From Chryseobacterium gleum (GTDB taxonomy: Bacteria > Bacteroidota > Bacteroidia > Flavobacteriales_D > Crocinitomicaceae), in contig CAMDFN010000004.1 in assembly GCA_945897565.1 (NCBI GenBank), forward strand, positions 1 through 64,000: DNA of 64,000 bases. The letters run 5' to 3'. The notes under the pieces were generated by a model. The model did no database searches and was not told where the DNA came from. It saw nothing but the letters and a program-made list of their open reading frames with translations. Within the stretch, counting starts at the first letter, position 1. Each line of letters begins with the position of its first letter. Shown here one piece after another: positions 8,608-17,482 of the stretch. Made by a program: the position numbers and the translations under genes.

Positions 8608-8853
8608 ATGGCACAAAAAGATTTCATTAGTCGTTACAATCAGTTTTCTGGCTATTTCTGGCTCCTTATTACAGGCCTCAGTTTTTTAGTGATTACCTTC
8701 AAAATCATTACAGAAGGCCCGCAAACTTGGGTGGCTTATTATGTGATTCCAGTGATGGCGCTACTCATGTATTTCACCAAAAGATGGATGAGCAAGCGCA
8801 TGTACCGCCATTTAAATGAAATGGCCCAGCAAAAAGAAGCTGAAAATAAGTAA
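8608..8853 (+). CDS. Small two-helix membrane protein, unknown function
   Basis: 81 residues starting at the base after the lptC stop. Two membrane helices are evident (about residues 13-32 and 42-58), followed by a positively charged, then helical tail (RWMSKRMYRHLNEMAQQKEA). No family is recognised. Zero spacing to lptC suggests one transcript and possibly a function at the inner membrane near the LPS exporter; that is context inference only. Confidence 0.75.
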   Translation: MAQKDFISRYNQFSGYFWLLITGLSFLVITFKIITEGPQTWVAYYVIPVMALLMYFTKRWMSKRMYRHLNEMAQQKEAENK

Positions 8854-8883
8854 CCTTTTCGGTATTTATAGGTCTTAAGTAAC

Positions 8884-11340
8884 GTGAAAGCACTCGCACT
8901 TTTTACATTCATACTCGTTATTGGCAATGGCTTCGCACAGCGCTTGCTCAGTGGTTTTGTGACCAATGAAAGCAACTTGCCAATGGCCGGAGCCGAAATT
9001 TTTGTCAAAAATGCCACAGACATGCGCACAGTTGCCGATGCGCAGGGCTATTACGAAATGTACCTGAATGTAGGTGAGTATTACCTTGTGTTTACAGCTA
9101 ATGGCTACCAAGACAAAGAATCTTTTTTGGGGATGCGCGACGCCGACACCAAGCGAGACATCCAATTGTTTCCGATGAAACTCTCTGAGGTACAAGAAGT
9201 GCGCGTTACGGCTAAAAAATCAAATGTAGGGCGCGATAAAATCATGAAAGTGGTAGCACACCGCGAGCAACTCAATCAGTGGTCGTATCCGCATGAGGTA
9301 GATGTCTATATCAAAGCAACCGAACAACGAGAAAACACCGCTAAACCTAAAAACGAGAACAACCGCTCCGACGAAAACCCCATTGAAAACCAAAATAAAG
9401 CACCAGAATGGCTCAATAAATTGCAGTTGGTAGAAGTAGAACTACACCGCTCCTATTCTCCGCCAAATCAGGTGAAGGAAATCCGCAATGCCTACAAAGC
9501 ATTTGGCGATGTATCGCAGCTATACTACACCACAACCGTGAAATCAAATTTCAATTTCTTTGAAAACCTCCTGCACCTAGACGACCTCCACCAAACACCT
9601 GTAAGCTCGCCTATTTCCGCGCCGGGTATCATTGCCTACAAATACAAACTCGAGGAGAAGTACGAAGAAAATGGCTACATGATTTCCAAAATCAAGATCA
9701 GCCCGCGCAATACCGCAACCTCTACGCTGGAGGGTTATATTTGGGTGATCGATTCGCTATGGTTGGTTCAGAAACTCGACCTCAGCATGAATAAAGGAAA
9801 TTTACTGATCTACGATTATTTCCGCATCGAGCAAGATTACAAAATTCAGGGCGATAGCCTCTGCGTACTCGACAAACAACTCCTTACCTATGGGGTCAAA
9901 TACAAAAACGAGGTAAGCCAATGTAAAACAGAAGCGCTGTACAGCAATTACAACTTTGAGCCAACGTTTGCCAAAAAATACTTCAATTCAGAAGTAGCAG
10001 TAACCAGCCAAGAGGCTTACGAACGCGACAGCGCCTATTGGGTGCAAAAACGCGCTATTGCGCTCACCGACGAAGAAGTCAAGTATATCCGCGCCAAAGA
10101 CTCTATTACAGCATACCTCAACCGCAAAGAATACCTCGACAGCATAGATGCCGTTTTCAACAAGGTGACGGTGCTCAAAGTGCTGTGGTTTGGTGTAGAT
10201 CACCGCAACCGCGAGCTCAAACAACAATGGACCATCGGTTCTGTGGCCTCTACTGCGCAACCCATCGGTATAGGAGGTCCGCGCGTTGCGCCCAGCTTTG
10301 ATTATTTCAAGAAATGGAAAGACGAACGCACCCTCGATTCATATACCCGCATCACTTATGGCTTTTTGAACGGCGACTGGAAAGGCGACACCTGGTGGAA
10401 ATACCGCTTTGACCCCTTTCATTTTGGTTTTCTTCGGGTTGCCCTCACCCACGACTTCGATGTCATCCGTGGTTTTGATGCCATTACCCAGATTTACAAA
10501 CGCGACAACTTCTTTGAATCTACCAAACTGAACATCAACCTGGAATACGAGCTTTTCAATGGCTTTTACGCTTACGCTAACTCTCAATTTACCAAGAGAA
10601 GGAGTTTAGAAGGATATGATTTTTTGGATGGTATAGACCAAGCGCTGCCCAACAACGACCCACTTGCTTTTGACCCCTACAACGCCTACATCGTGAATTT
10701 TGGCGCATCTTATACGCCCAAACAGCGCTACATGCGCGAACCTTACCGCAAAGTGGTACTGGGCTCGGCCTACCCTACTTTTTCGGTGAATTACGAGCGC
10801 GGCTTGCCCAAGATTTTCAATAGCGCTGTAGACCACGCCTACTTGCAAGTTGAAATCATGCAGAATTTCAAGATTGGCACTTTGGGTACTTCCTCTTATC
10901 GCGCATCTGTCGGGAAATTCCTGAGCGCGCGTGCGGTATACGAGCCCGACTACAAATTTCAGCGCAGAAGCGACCCCATTTGGTTTTCAAATCCGCTCTA
11001 TTCATTCCAAGGTTTTGATACAATGCTGCGCACCATAGATTATGTCATGCAAGCGCATTATGTGCACCATGACAACGGCGCTATTCTGAACAAAATACCT
11101 TATTTCAAGAAAACACGTGTAGGCTTGGTAGTGGGTGCTGGTGCGATGTATATCAAAGAATACAACTGGCAACACTACGAGGTTTTGGCTGGCCTGGAGC
11201 GCAATTTCAAACTGAGCCGAAGAAGACTGAGAGTTGGTATCTACGGGGTTATTTCAGATGGAAATCAAATCAGCCCTACCACGGCCTGGAAAGTTTCTTT
11301 TGCCATGCTAGATGACCGCAGCATGAAGTGGAATTTCTAA
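8884..11340 (+). CDS. DUF5686 / carboxypeptidase regulatory-like domain outer-membrane protein
   Basis: 818 residues from GTG 8884, giving signal peptide MKALALFTFILVIGNGFAQ. Residues about 20-95 form a carboxypeptidase regulatory-like domain (LSGFVTNESNLPMAGAEIFV, DAQGYYEMYL). The rest matches the DUF5686 family of large Bacteroidota envelope proteins with a C-terminal barrel ending in MLDDRSMKWNF. A low-complexity polar insert rich in N, E and K lies at about residues 150-185. The function of the family is not known. It follows the lptC cluster after 30 bases and converges on lspA with a gap of three bases. Confidence 0.85.
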   Translation: MKALALFTFILVIGNGFAQRLLSGFVTNESNLPMAGAEIFVKNATDMRTVADAQGYYEMYLNVGEYYLVFTANGYQDKESFLGMRDADTKRDIQLFPMKLSEVQEVRVTAKKSNVGRDKIMKVVAHREQLNQWSYPHEVDVYIKATEQRENTAKPKNENNRSDENPIENQNKAPEWLNKLQLVEVELHRSYSPPNQVKEIRNAYKAFGDVSQLYYTTTVKSNFNFFENLLHLDDLHQTPVSSPISAPGIIAYKYKLEEKYEENGYMISKIKISPRNTATSTLEGYIWVIDSLWLVQKLDLSMNKGNLLIYDYFRIEQDYKIQGDSLCVLDKQLLTYGVKYKNEVSQCKTEALYSNYNFEPTFAKKYFNSEVAVTSQEAYERDSAYWVQKRAIALTDEEVKYIRAKDSITAYLNRKEYLDSIDAVFNKVTVLKVLWFGVDHRNRELKQQWTIGSVASTAQPIGIGGPRVAPSFDYFKKWKDERTLDSYTRITYGFLNGDWKGDTWWKYRFDPFHFGFLRVALTHDFDVIRGFDAITQIYKRDNFFESTKLNINLEYELFNGFYAYANSQFTKRRSLEGYDFLDGIDQALPNNDPLAFDPYNAYIVNFGASYTPKQRYMREPYRKVVLGSAYPTFSVNYERGLPKIFNSAVDHAYLQVEIMQNFKIGTLGTSSYRASVGKFLSARAVYEPDYKFQRRSDPIWFSNPLYSFQGFDTMLRTIDYVMQAHYVHHDNGAILNKIPYFKKTRVGLVVGAGAMYIKEYNWQHYEVLAGLERNFKLSRRRLRVGIYGVISDGNQISPTTAWKVSFAMLDDRSMKWNF

Positions 11341-11343
11341 AGA

Positions 11344-12009
11344 CTACGCTTCAGTTTCGGTCTTTACTTCTTTGGGGAAGAATTTTTTCTGACGAATAAT
11401 TGCCCAAAATAAGCCAACAGAAATACAGAAGTCAGCTAAGTTCCAAATGGCTGGAAACACATCTGAACCTCCTACAAGTGGCATACCGGCAGGCCAGCGC
11501 ACATTGAACTGAAACATATCGACCACATTGCCAAACAAAAAGCCTTGGTGCCTGAGTTCTACGGCATAATTGAAATGCCCGGCATGACATATGGCTTTGT
11601 TGCCGCTTCCGGCCAACTGATTGAAAGGAATACAAGGATCGATACTGAAAAAGAGGTCATAAAACATGGAGTCGAGTAAATTGCCGGTTGCACCAGCTAA
11701 AACCAAAGACACCACAATCAGAAACTCTCTGGACGTTCCTAATTTGATTTGCTTGAGCAGATAACGGATGATCAGGCCAATGGCAACAATTCTAAATATG
11801 CTCAAAGAGAGTTTGGCCCACATGCTCGCGCCGAAAGTTTGACCAAATGCCATGCCTGGATTTTCGGTGTAATGTAAAGCCAACCAATTGCCGAGAATAG
11901 GTTGGAATTCTCCTGGGGCGAATTGTGTTTTGATTGTTAGTTTGATCAATTGGTCGAGCAGCAATAAGGCAAGGACCAAAATGGCGCTAAAAAGCAGTGG
12001 TTTTTTCAC
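11344..12009 (-). CDS. lspA: Lipoprotein signal peptidase (signal peptidase II)
   Basis: 221 residues, four membrane helices. LspA cleaves the signal peptide of diacylglyceryl-modified prolipoproteins in the inner membrane. The two catalytic aspartates are in AGATGNLLD (D113) and FPAIWNLAD (D193); TENPGMAFG near residue 50 is also conserved. At 221 residues it is longer than the E. coli enzyme (about 165) because of an extra periplasmic segment with two cysteines between the two aspartates (about 118-160), a feature I associate with Bacteroidota homologues. It follows the dksA-like gene by three bases and is surely co-transcribed with it. Confidence 0.95.
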   Translation of the reverse strand: MKKPLLFSAILVLALLLLDQLIKLTIKTQFAPGEFQPILGNWLALHYTENPGMAFGQTFGASMWAKLSLSIFRIVAIGLIIRYLLKQIKLGTSREFLIVVSLVLAGATGNLLDSMFYDLFFSIDPCIPFNQLAGSGNKAICHAGHFNYAVELRHQGFLFGNVVDMFQFNVRWPAGMPLVGGSDVFPAIWNLADFCISVGLFWAIIRQKKFFPKEVKTETEA

Positions 12010-12012
12010 GCG

Positions 12013-12393
12013 TTATTTTTGGGCGTTTTTGGCGTCGATGCTCATGGTGGCATGCGGTACCAAACGCAGGCGTTCTTTCGGAATCAAAAGTCCAGTAACG
12101 CGACAAACGCCATAGGTTTTGTTTTCAATGCGCATAAGTGCGGCATTTAAGCTCTGAATAAACTTCTCTTGGCGAGCAGCTAACTGAGCCACTTCTTCTC
12201 TTGAAAGTGTTTCTGAACCGTCTTCCATCATGTTGAAGGTGCGGCCGGTGTCATCGGTGCCGTGGTCATCGGTATGAGACAGTGAGCCTTTCAACAAGTC
12301 GAAATCTACATATGCTTCTTTGAGTTTATTTTGGATCAGAGTTTTGAATTCTTCTAAATCTGTATCTGCGTATCGATTTCTAGGCTTTTCCAT
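12013..12393 (-). CDS. TraR/DksA-family protein lacking most zinc ligands
   Basis: 126 residues. The N-terminal half is the helical coiled-coil region of the DksA/TraR family, which binds in the RNA polymerase secondary channel; the C-terminal half has the globular motif YGVCRVTGLLIPKERLRLVP followed by HATMSIDAK. In E. coli DksA four cysteines hold zinc; here only the first (C in YGVC) remains, the others being T, S and A. I believe this is common in Bacteroidota. It starts the operon with lspA and has a good -7 box upstream. Confidence 0.9.
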   Translation of the reverse strand: MEKPRNRYADTDLEEFKTLIQNKLKEAYVDFDLLKGSLSHTDDHGTDDTGRTFNMMEDGSETLSREEVAQLAARQEKFIQSLNAALMRIENKTYGVCRVTGLLIPKERLRLVPHATMSIDAKNAQK

Positions 12394-12421
12394 GGTGTTC
12401 AGTTTTCAAAAATTAGGAAAA

Positions 12422-12429
12422 CAAATATA
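12422..12429 (-). promoter_or_regulatory. -7 box of the dksA-like/lspA operon
   Basis: Minus-strand TATATTTG, 28 bases upstream of the ATG. A GTTG at about 12447-12450 could serve as the -33 element. Confidence 0.55.
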
Positions 12430-12544
12430 TTGTTTTTTAGGTTTTACGCAACCTTGTACGCAGTGATTTAACAAGAACTTATCTTCTTTTTAAACAATTG
12501 AGGTGACTTATTCACAACAATGGGCAATCCTTGTGGTTTAGTGC

Positions 12545-12552
12545 TAAATTTG
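12545..12552 (+). promoter_or_regulatory. -7 box that favours a GTG start for the DUF6427 gene
   Basis: TAAATTTG lies inside the longer open frame and is followed after three bases by GTG 12556, the same spacing seen at several other genes here. This argues that translation begins at 12556 rather than ATG 12520. Confidence 0.45.
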
Positions 12553-12555
12553 AGC

Positions 12556-13515
12556 GTGCTCAGATTGTTTTTAGATAACCGTGTTGGGGTGTTGCTTTTG
12601 CTACCTGTACTACTCGGTCTGTACCCTATTAGTTACTTTTTAGGTTATTCAGCGCCTTTCGGTCAAGCTCCACAAGTCCAACAACTCCTTCCCTACCTCG
12701 CCAAACTACCAGCAGCGCATTTATTGGCCCATTTCTTAATGCTCTTGGTAAATGCCGTCGCACTCAATTGGGTTTTCAATAGCCGAGAATTTTTGGAGAA
12801 GAATACGTTTATTGTCAGTTTAAACTACCTCATATTCGCGAGTTTTTTTCATACGTGGGGTGAGCCAAGTTGGCTATTTGTAGCACAATTTTGCTGCATC
12901 GTTGGCTTTGGCCTCTTCTTTGGCATCAAGCCTCAGCAAGACTCGAAAAAACCAGCATTCAATGCCAGCTTTGCATTCGGACTCAGCGTGTTTTTTGAAC
13001 CCAGCTTTTTATTTATCCTTCCTGTATTGCTATTGATGTTCATCGTGTTAAGAGGCTTTTTCTTGCGCGAACTACTCCTCATTGTCATTGGCTTCTTGAT
13101 GCCTTTAGGTGGCTTGCTTAGCTTCTACTACCTAAGTGCTCAAATGAACGGCGTCCAGCTCATACCCGAATTTCAATATTATACGCCCAATTGGCAAGAC
13201 CTCATTGTGCTAGGTCTTTTCGGACTCATTCTCTTTTTTAGCATGTTCGGGCTCCGAGCCAGATTGCTCAAAGCATCTTTAAAGCTCAAAAAACAAACGC
13301 AAATTTTAACGCTCTTTACATTTTTTGTCCTCTTTCTTGGCGTGGCAGCCTTATTACTTACGGGGTATATCGGCTTGTTGAGCTTGGTGGTATTGCCATT
13401 TTCCTTTTATTTTTCATATGCCCTTTTGAGCAGTAGCCTCGGCATTAGCTCACATTTATTTTTCTATATTCTATTTGGCTTCTCCTTGCTAAAATTTCTG
13501 CTTTTTACAATTTGA
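12556..13515 (+). CDS. DUF6427-like polytopic membrane protein
   Basis: About 319 residues with some nine to ten predicted membrane helices and very few charged residues. With GTG 12556 as start it begins (M)LRLFLDNRVGVLLLLPVLLG, resembling the usual N-terminus of this Bacteroidota family (short basic segment then helix). The longer frame from ATG 12520 adds 12 residues (MGNPCGLVLNLS) and contains a promoter-like box. Function unknown; homologues are often called DUF6427 and often lie near purine genes, as here upstream of purQ and purD. The start choice is inference. Confidence 0.75.
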   Translation: MLRLFLDNRVGVLLLLPVLLGLYPISYFLGYSAPFGQAPQVQQLLPYLAKLPAAHLLAHFLMLLVNAVALNWVFNSREFLEKNTFIVSLNYLIFASFFHTWGEPSWLFVAQFCCIVGFGLFFGIKPQQDSKKPAFNASFAFGLSVFFEPSFLFILPVLLLMFIVLRGFFLRELLLIVIGFLMPLGGLLSFYYLSAQMNGVQLIPEFQYYTPNWQDLIVLGLFGLILFFSMFGLRARLLKASLKLKKQTQILTLFTFFVLFLGVAALLLTGYIGLLSLVVLPFSFYFSYALLSSSLGISSHLFFYILFGFSLLKFLLFTI

Positions 13516-13529
13516 GCCTAGACTTTTAC

Positions 13530-13537
13530 TAACTTTG
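13530..13537 (+). promoter_or_regulatory. -7 box of purQ-purD
   Basis: TAACTTTG, 20 bases before the purQ ATG. A TTTG at 13511-13514 is only 15 bases upstream, a short spacing for a -33 element. Confidence 0.5.
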
Positions 13538-13557
13538 ACCCAACTTAAAAATCAAAA

Positions 13558-14247
13558 ATGAAATTTGGCGTTGTTACCTTTCCAGGATCAAATTGTGACC
13601 AAGACATGGTCTACGTACTCAAAGATTTAATGGGGCAAGAAGTCGTTGAGCTCTGGCACAAAGACACCGACCTTCAAGGTGCTGATTTCATTGTCATTCC
13701 CGGCGGTTTTTCTTACGGTGATTACCTTCGTTCGGGTGCTATTGCCAAGTTTTCTCCCATTATGGAGTCTGTTATTGCACATGCAAACAACGGCGGCTAC
13801 GTGCTAGGCGTCTGCAACGGATTTCAAATCCTGACAGAGTCTGGGCTTTTAGAAGGTGCTTTATTGCACAACGACACCCAAAAATTCATTTGCAAAAACG
13901 TATACCTCAAGCCTGTGAGCGCGTCCGCGGCCCCAACCAAAGACCTCGACACCACCAAGGCGTATCAAATTCCAATTGCACATGGCGAAGGTCGTTTCTA
14001 TGCCGACGACGCCACCATGGCCTCATTGCAAGCCAACGACCAAATCTTATTTACGTACTGCAACGCAGACGCAAGCACAGACGCAAGCAGCAATCCGAAC
14101 GGTTCTTTGCAGCACATCGCCGGTATTTCCAACCGCAATAAAAACGTTTTTGGGATGATGCCACACCCCGAGCGCGCTGCAGACAAGCATCTCAACAACG
14201 TGGATGGCCTTCGTATTTTTGAATCTATTTTAGCGCATTGTTCATGA
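13558..14247 (+). CDS. purQ: Phosphoribosylformylglycinamidine synthase, glutaminase subunit
   Basis: 229 residues. PurQ supplies ammonia from glutamine to PurL for FGAM formation in purine synthesis. It is a class I glutamine amidotransferase: FPGSNCDQD at the N-terminus, IPGGFSYGDYLRSGAIA, the nucleophile cysteine in GVCNGFQIL (about residue 86), and the His-Glu pair in MMPHPERA. It is a separate subunit, so the genome should also encode a small PurL and PurS elsewhere; neither is in this window. The ATGA overlap with purD indicates translational coupling. Confidence 0.96.
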   Translation: MKFGVVTFPGSNCDQDMVYVLKDLMGQEVVELWHKDTDLQGADFIVIPGGFSYGDYLRSGAIAKFSPIMESVIAHANNGGYVLGVCNGFQILTESGLLEGALLHNDTQKFICKNVYLKPVSASAAPTKDLDTTKAYQIPIAHGEGRFYADDATMASLQANDQILFTYCNADASTDASSNPNGSLQHIAGISNRNKNVFGMMPHPERAADKHLNNVDGLRIFESILAHCS

Positions 14248-15524
14248 GAGTACTCTTGCTCGGATCCGGCGGACGCGAACACGCTATCGCCTGGAAAATC
14301 TCCCAAAGTTCTATTCTCGATGAACTCTTTATTGCCCCAGGCAATGCCGGGACCAAAAAACACGGTAAAAACCTAGACCTCAAGCTCACTGACTTTGAAG
14401 CCATCAAGCAGGCCGTACTTCAGCACAACATTGATATGGTTGTAGTGGGGCCCGAAGAACCCCTTGTCTTGGGTATCTACGATTTTTTCAAGCAAGACCC
14501 ACAACTCAAAAACGTTGGTCTGATCGGCCCGAGCAAAGAAGGCGCGCAGCTAGAAGGCAGCAAAGACTTTGCAAAGGCATTTATGACGCGTCACCGCATC
14601 CCAACTGCTAAATACGGCACATTTAATGCCAACACACTCACAGAAGGCTTGCGTTTTCTCGAAGCCATGAAAGGCCCATATGTACTTAAAGCCGATGGTT
14701 TAGCAGCTGGCAAAGGAGTCTTGATCATAGAAGACCTCGAAGAAGCCAAGCGCGAACTTGAAGAAATGCTTGTAGGTGCCAAATTTGGCGCGGCAAGTGC
14801 TAAAGTAGTCATCGAACAATTTTTATCCGGTATAGAACTCTCTGTTTTTGCCATTACCGACGGAGACTCCTTCAAATTACTTCCCGAAGCCAAAGACTAC
14901 AAAAGAATTGGCGAAGGCGATACCGGCCTGAATACAGGTGGCATGGGTGCAATTTCACCTGTTCCTTTTGCCGACGCTGCTTTTATGGACAAAGTGCTCA
15001 ACAGAGTCGTTATTCCAACCATCAAAGGCCTCAAAGCTGAAAACATTACTTACAATGGTTTTGTTTTTTTCGGTCTTATCAGCGTCAAAGGTGATCCGTA
15101 TGTCATCGAATACAACTGCCGCATGGGCGACCCCGAAACAGAAGTTGTCATGCCGAGAATCAAAAGCGATATCCTAGATTTATTCGAAGGTGTAGCTACA
15201 CATACGCTATCGGAACGCGACATCCAATTCCACGACAAAAGTGCAGCTACCGTCATGATGGTGGCGGGCGGGTATCCCGGAGACTACCAAAAAGGCAAAA
15301 CCATCTACGGACTCAACAGCATTACCGAAAGTTTGGTGTTTCATGCAGGTACACTACCCGATGGCCCATCGGTTGTTTCTAACGGCGGACGCGTTTTAGC
15401 TGTTACATCTTACGGTAAAAACATTGCAGCAGCCCTAGAGCGCAGCTACGATTCTATTTCAAAAATTTCCTTTGACGACGCCTATTACCGTAAAGACATC
15501 GGTAAAGATGTCCTTGAAAAATAA
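14244..15524 (+). CDS. purD: Phosphoribosylamine-glycine ligase
   Basis: 426 residues from ATG 14244, overlapping the purQ stop by four bases. PurD joins glycine to phosphoribosylamine (GAR synthesis), an ATP-grasp enzyme. Motifs: MRVLLLGSGGREHAIAWKI at the N-terminus, VVVGPEEPLVLGI, the ATP-grasp segment YVLKADGLAAGKGV, NTGGMGAISPVP, and the metal-binding YNCRMGDPETEVVMPR. Length is normal for the family. Cytoplasmic. Confidence 0.97.
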   Translation: MRVLLLGSGGREHAIAWKISQSSILDELFIAPGNAGTKKHGKNLDLKLTDFEAIKQAVLQHNIDMVVVGPEEPLVLGIYDFFKQDPQLKNVGLIGPSKEGAQLEGSKDFAKAFMTRHRIPTAKYGTFNANTLTEGLRFLEAMKGPYVLKADGLAAGKGVLIIEDLEEAKRELEEMLVGAKFGAASAKVVIEQFLSGIELSVFAITDGDSFKLLPEAKDYKRIGEGDTGLNTGGMGAISPVPFADAAFMDKVLNRVVIPTIKGLKAENITYNGFVFFGLISVKGDPYVIEYNCRMGDPETEVVMPRIKSDILDLFEGVATHTLSERDIQFHDKSAATVMMVAGGYPGDYQKGKTIYGLNSITESLVFHAGTLPDGPSVVSNGGRVLAVTSYGKNIAAALERSYDSISKISFDDAYYRKDIGKDVLEK

Positions 15525-15529
15525 AACCC

Positions 15530-16786
15530 ATGGACTTCAACTTTGTGCTGATCATCTGCTCACTGATTTGCTCGGCTTTTTTTTCTGCAATGGAATTGGC
15601 CTTTATTTCTGCCAATCGCTTGCGCATTGAAGTCCTCAAAAAGAACAACACCCTACAAGCCAAAATTTTAGCACTTTTTTATCGAAAGGAGAGCAACATG
15701 ATTGCGCTCTTGCTGCTTGGCAACAACGTGGCTTTGGTTGTTTACGGAATTGCAGCAGGTGCTAAGTTGAGCCCGCTCTTACAGCAATTAGGGTTTGAAG
15801 ACCAGGGTATTTTGCTGATTTTACAAACCATTTTATCCACTTTACTCGTCCTCATTACCGCCGAATTCCTGCCAAAAGCGCTCGTGCAACTCAACCCCAA
15901 CAAAGCGCTAGACCTCGGTCTGTTTGCACTGTTCGCTATGTACATTTTACTGTACTTGCCCACGCAAATGATTGTACTGATCAGCACCGGGTTTCTGAAG
16001 CTCATTGGCGTAGAAAAAGAGCAACAGCGCGTATTCTCGAAGGTTGACCTCGAGAATTATGTCGACGAACTCAGTGCGCAGCTCAACGATAAAGAAGAGC
16101 TCGGCAACGACATGCTGTTGTTGCGCAATGCCTTAGACTTCTCTAAAGTGAAAGCCCGAGATTGCATGATTCCAAGACCCGAAATTATTGCCGTAGACAT
16201 CCAAGACCCAATTGAAGAAGCAAAGTTACTCATGACTTCCAAAGGTTTATCCAAACTGATCATTTACCGCGACGACATCGACAACATCATCGGTTATATC
16301 CACTCCTTTGATCTCTTCAAAAAGCCGGCATCTATCAAGCAAATATTGAAACCCATTTCTTTTGTCCCGACGGTGATGAGTGGCAAAGAACTCCTCGAAA
16401 AATTTACGAATCAAGTGGGTAATTTTGCGGTGGTTACCGATGAATACGGCGGTACGGCAGGTATCATTACTTTAGAAGATGTCATCGAAGAAATCTTTGG
16501 AGAAATCCAAGACGAACACGACAAAGAAGCGCTTACCGAAGCACAAATCTCGCCAACCGAATTCCTGTTTTCTGCCCGCATCGACATCGATTACCTCAAT
16601 GAACAATACGGTTTTGATTTACGTGAATCTGAATCTTACGACACGCTTGCTGGCCTCATACTTGCCCAACTGGAAAGACTGCCTGCCGAAGGAGATGAAG
16701 TTCAAGTAGACAACTACAAACTGATCGTCGAAAAAATGAGTGAGCGCAAGATTGAAACCATCAGATTTTATCATGTGGAAGACTGA
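15530..16786 (+). CDS. CNNM/CBS/CorC-HlyC membrane protein (GldE-like)
   Basis: 418 residues. Domains in order: a CNNM transmembrane domain (about 1-185, with FFSAMELAFISANRLR and LLLGNNVALVVYG), two CBS domains (about 205-325; RDCMIPRPEI, DEYGGTAGIITLEDV) and a CorC/HlyC domain (about 340-415; FSARIDIDYLNEQYGFDL). Homologues are called hemolysin-family or, in gliding Bacteroidota, GldE; a role in ion transport or envelope function is likely, but a direct gliding role is not established here. It starts five bases after purD and overlaps the next gene by 14 bases. Confidence 0.9.
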   Translation: MDFNFVLIICSLICSAFFSAMELAFISANRLRIEVLKKNNTLQAKILALFYRKESNMIALLLLGNNVALVVYGIAAGAKLSPLLQQLGFEDQGILLILQTILSTLLVLITAEFLPKALVQLNPNKALDLGLFALFAMYILLYLPTQMIVLISTGFLKLIGVEKEQQRVFSKVDLENYVDELSAQLNDKEELGNDMLLLRNALDFSKVKARDCMIPRPEIIAVDIQDPIEEAKLLMTSKGLSKLIIYRDDIDNIIGYIHSFDLFKKPASIKQILKPISFVPTVMSGKELLEKFTNQVGNFAVVTDEYGGTAGIITLEDVIEEIFGEIQDEHDKEALTEAQISPTEFLFSARIDIDYLNEQYGFDLRESESYDTLAGLILAQLERLPAEGDEVQVDNYKLIVEKMSERKIETIRFYHVED

Positions 16787-17450
16787 CCCATTTCCCGCGC
16801 TCAGCGCTTACGACGCTATTATTTTTGACATGGATGGTGTATTGATCGATTCAGAACCTCTTTGGAAAATTGCCATGGAATTTGTTTTTGGGCAGTACGG
16901 ATCTACACTCACCCACCAAGATTTTCAGAAAACTGTTGGGCTGCGCATAGATGAAGTCATTGCCTATTGGAACGCCCACGAAAACTGGGGGCTCCAAGAC
17001 CTACAAATTGTAGAGGATCAAATCATCCATAAACTCATCTCACTCATTGAGCAAAACCCACAACCATTGCCCGGTGTTATGGAAATGTTAGCTTTTCTTC
17101 AATCAGCTCCTCAAAAAATTGGTTTGGCCACCTCTTCTTCTCAAAAACTGATTGAAACCGTATTGAGCTGTTTAGAGATTGCGCATTACTTTGATTTTAC
17201 CTATTCTGCTGAATTTGAGCCCTATGGCAAACCTCACCCTGGTGTCTACATCAAAGTGGCGGAAGAATTAGACGTAGAACCCCAAAGGTGTTTGGTCATT
17301 GAAGATTCGTTCAATGGTGTCATTGCAGGGCTCGCCGCTAAAATGAAAGTCTGTTGTATTCCCGAAAAAACACACTTTCCGAACCCGCGTTTGGCAGTAG
17401 CCGATTTCGAATTTGACGGCCTTGAGCAATTACTTGCCACTTGGCGCTAA
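16773..17450 (+). CDS. HAD-superfamily sugar-phosphate phosphatase
   Basis: 225 residues. The catalytic motif I is IIFDMDGVLIDSEPLW, followed by a helical cap, motif II in GLATSSSQK, the conserved lysine in PYGKPHPGVYIK and motif III in CLVIEDSFNGVIAG. This is the subfamily of beta-phosphoglucomutase-like and 2-deoxyglucose-6-phosphatase-like (YniC/HxpB) enzymes; the substrate cannot be told from sequence. ATG 16773 overlaps the preceding CDS; the in-frame GTG at 16740 would extend the N-terminus unnaturally. Confidence 0.9.
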   Translation: MWKTDPFPALSAYDAIIFDMDGVLIDSEPLWKIAMEFVFGQYGSTLTHQDFQKTVGLRIDEVIAYWNAHENWGLQDLQIVEDQIIHKLISLIEQNPQPLPGVMEMLAFLQSAPQKIGLATSSSQKLIETVLSCLEIAHYFDFTYSAEFEPYGKPHPGVYIKVAEELDVEPQRCLVIEDSFNGVIAGLAAKMKVCCIPEKTHFPNPRLAVADFEFDGLEQLLATWR

Positions 17451-17468
17451 CCCACACCTACAAATTGT

Positions 17469-17476
17469 TATTTTTG
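17469..17476 (+). promoter_or_regulatory. -7 box of ruvB, close to the start codon
   Basis: TATTTTTG followed by TAAAAC and the ruvB ATG. Six bases between box and start suggest a leaderless or nearly leaderless mRNA. A CTTG at 17440-17443 is 25 bases upstream, long for a -33 element. Confidence 0.5.
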
Positions 17477-17482
17477 TAAAAC

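Noticed and set aside
11341-11400. Terminator between DUF5686 and lspA genes
   Set aside because: Only a weak six-base AAAGAC/GTCTTT pairing with a long loop and no T run at the right place.
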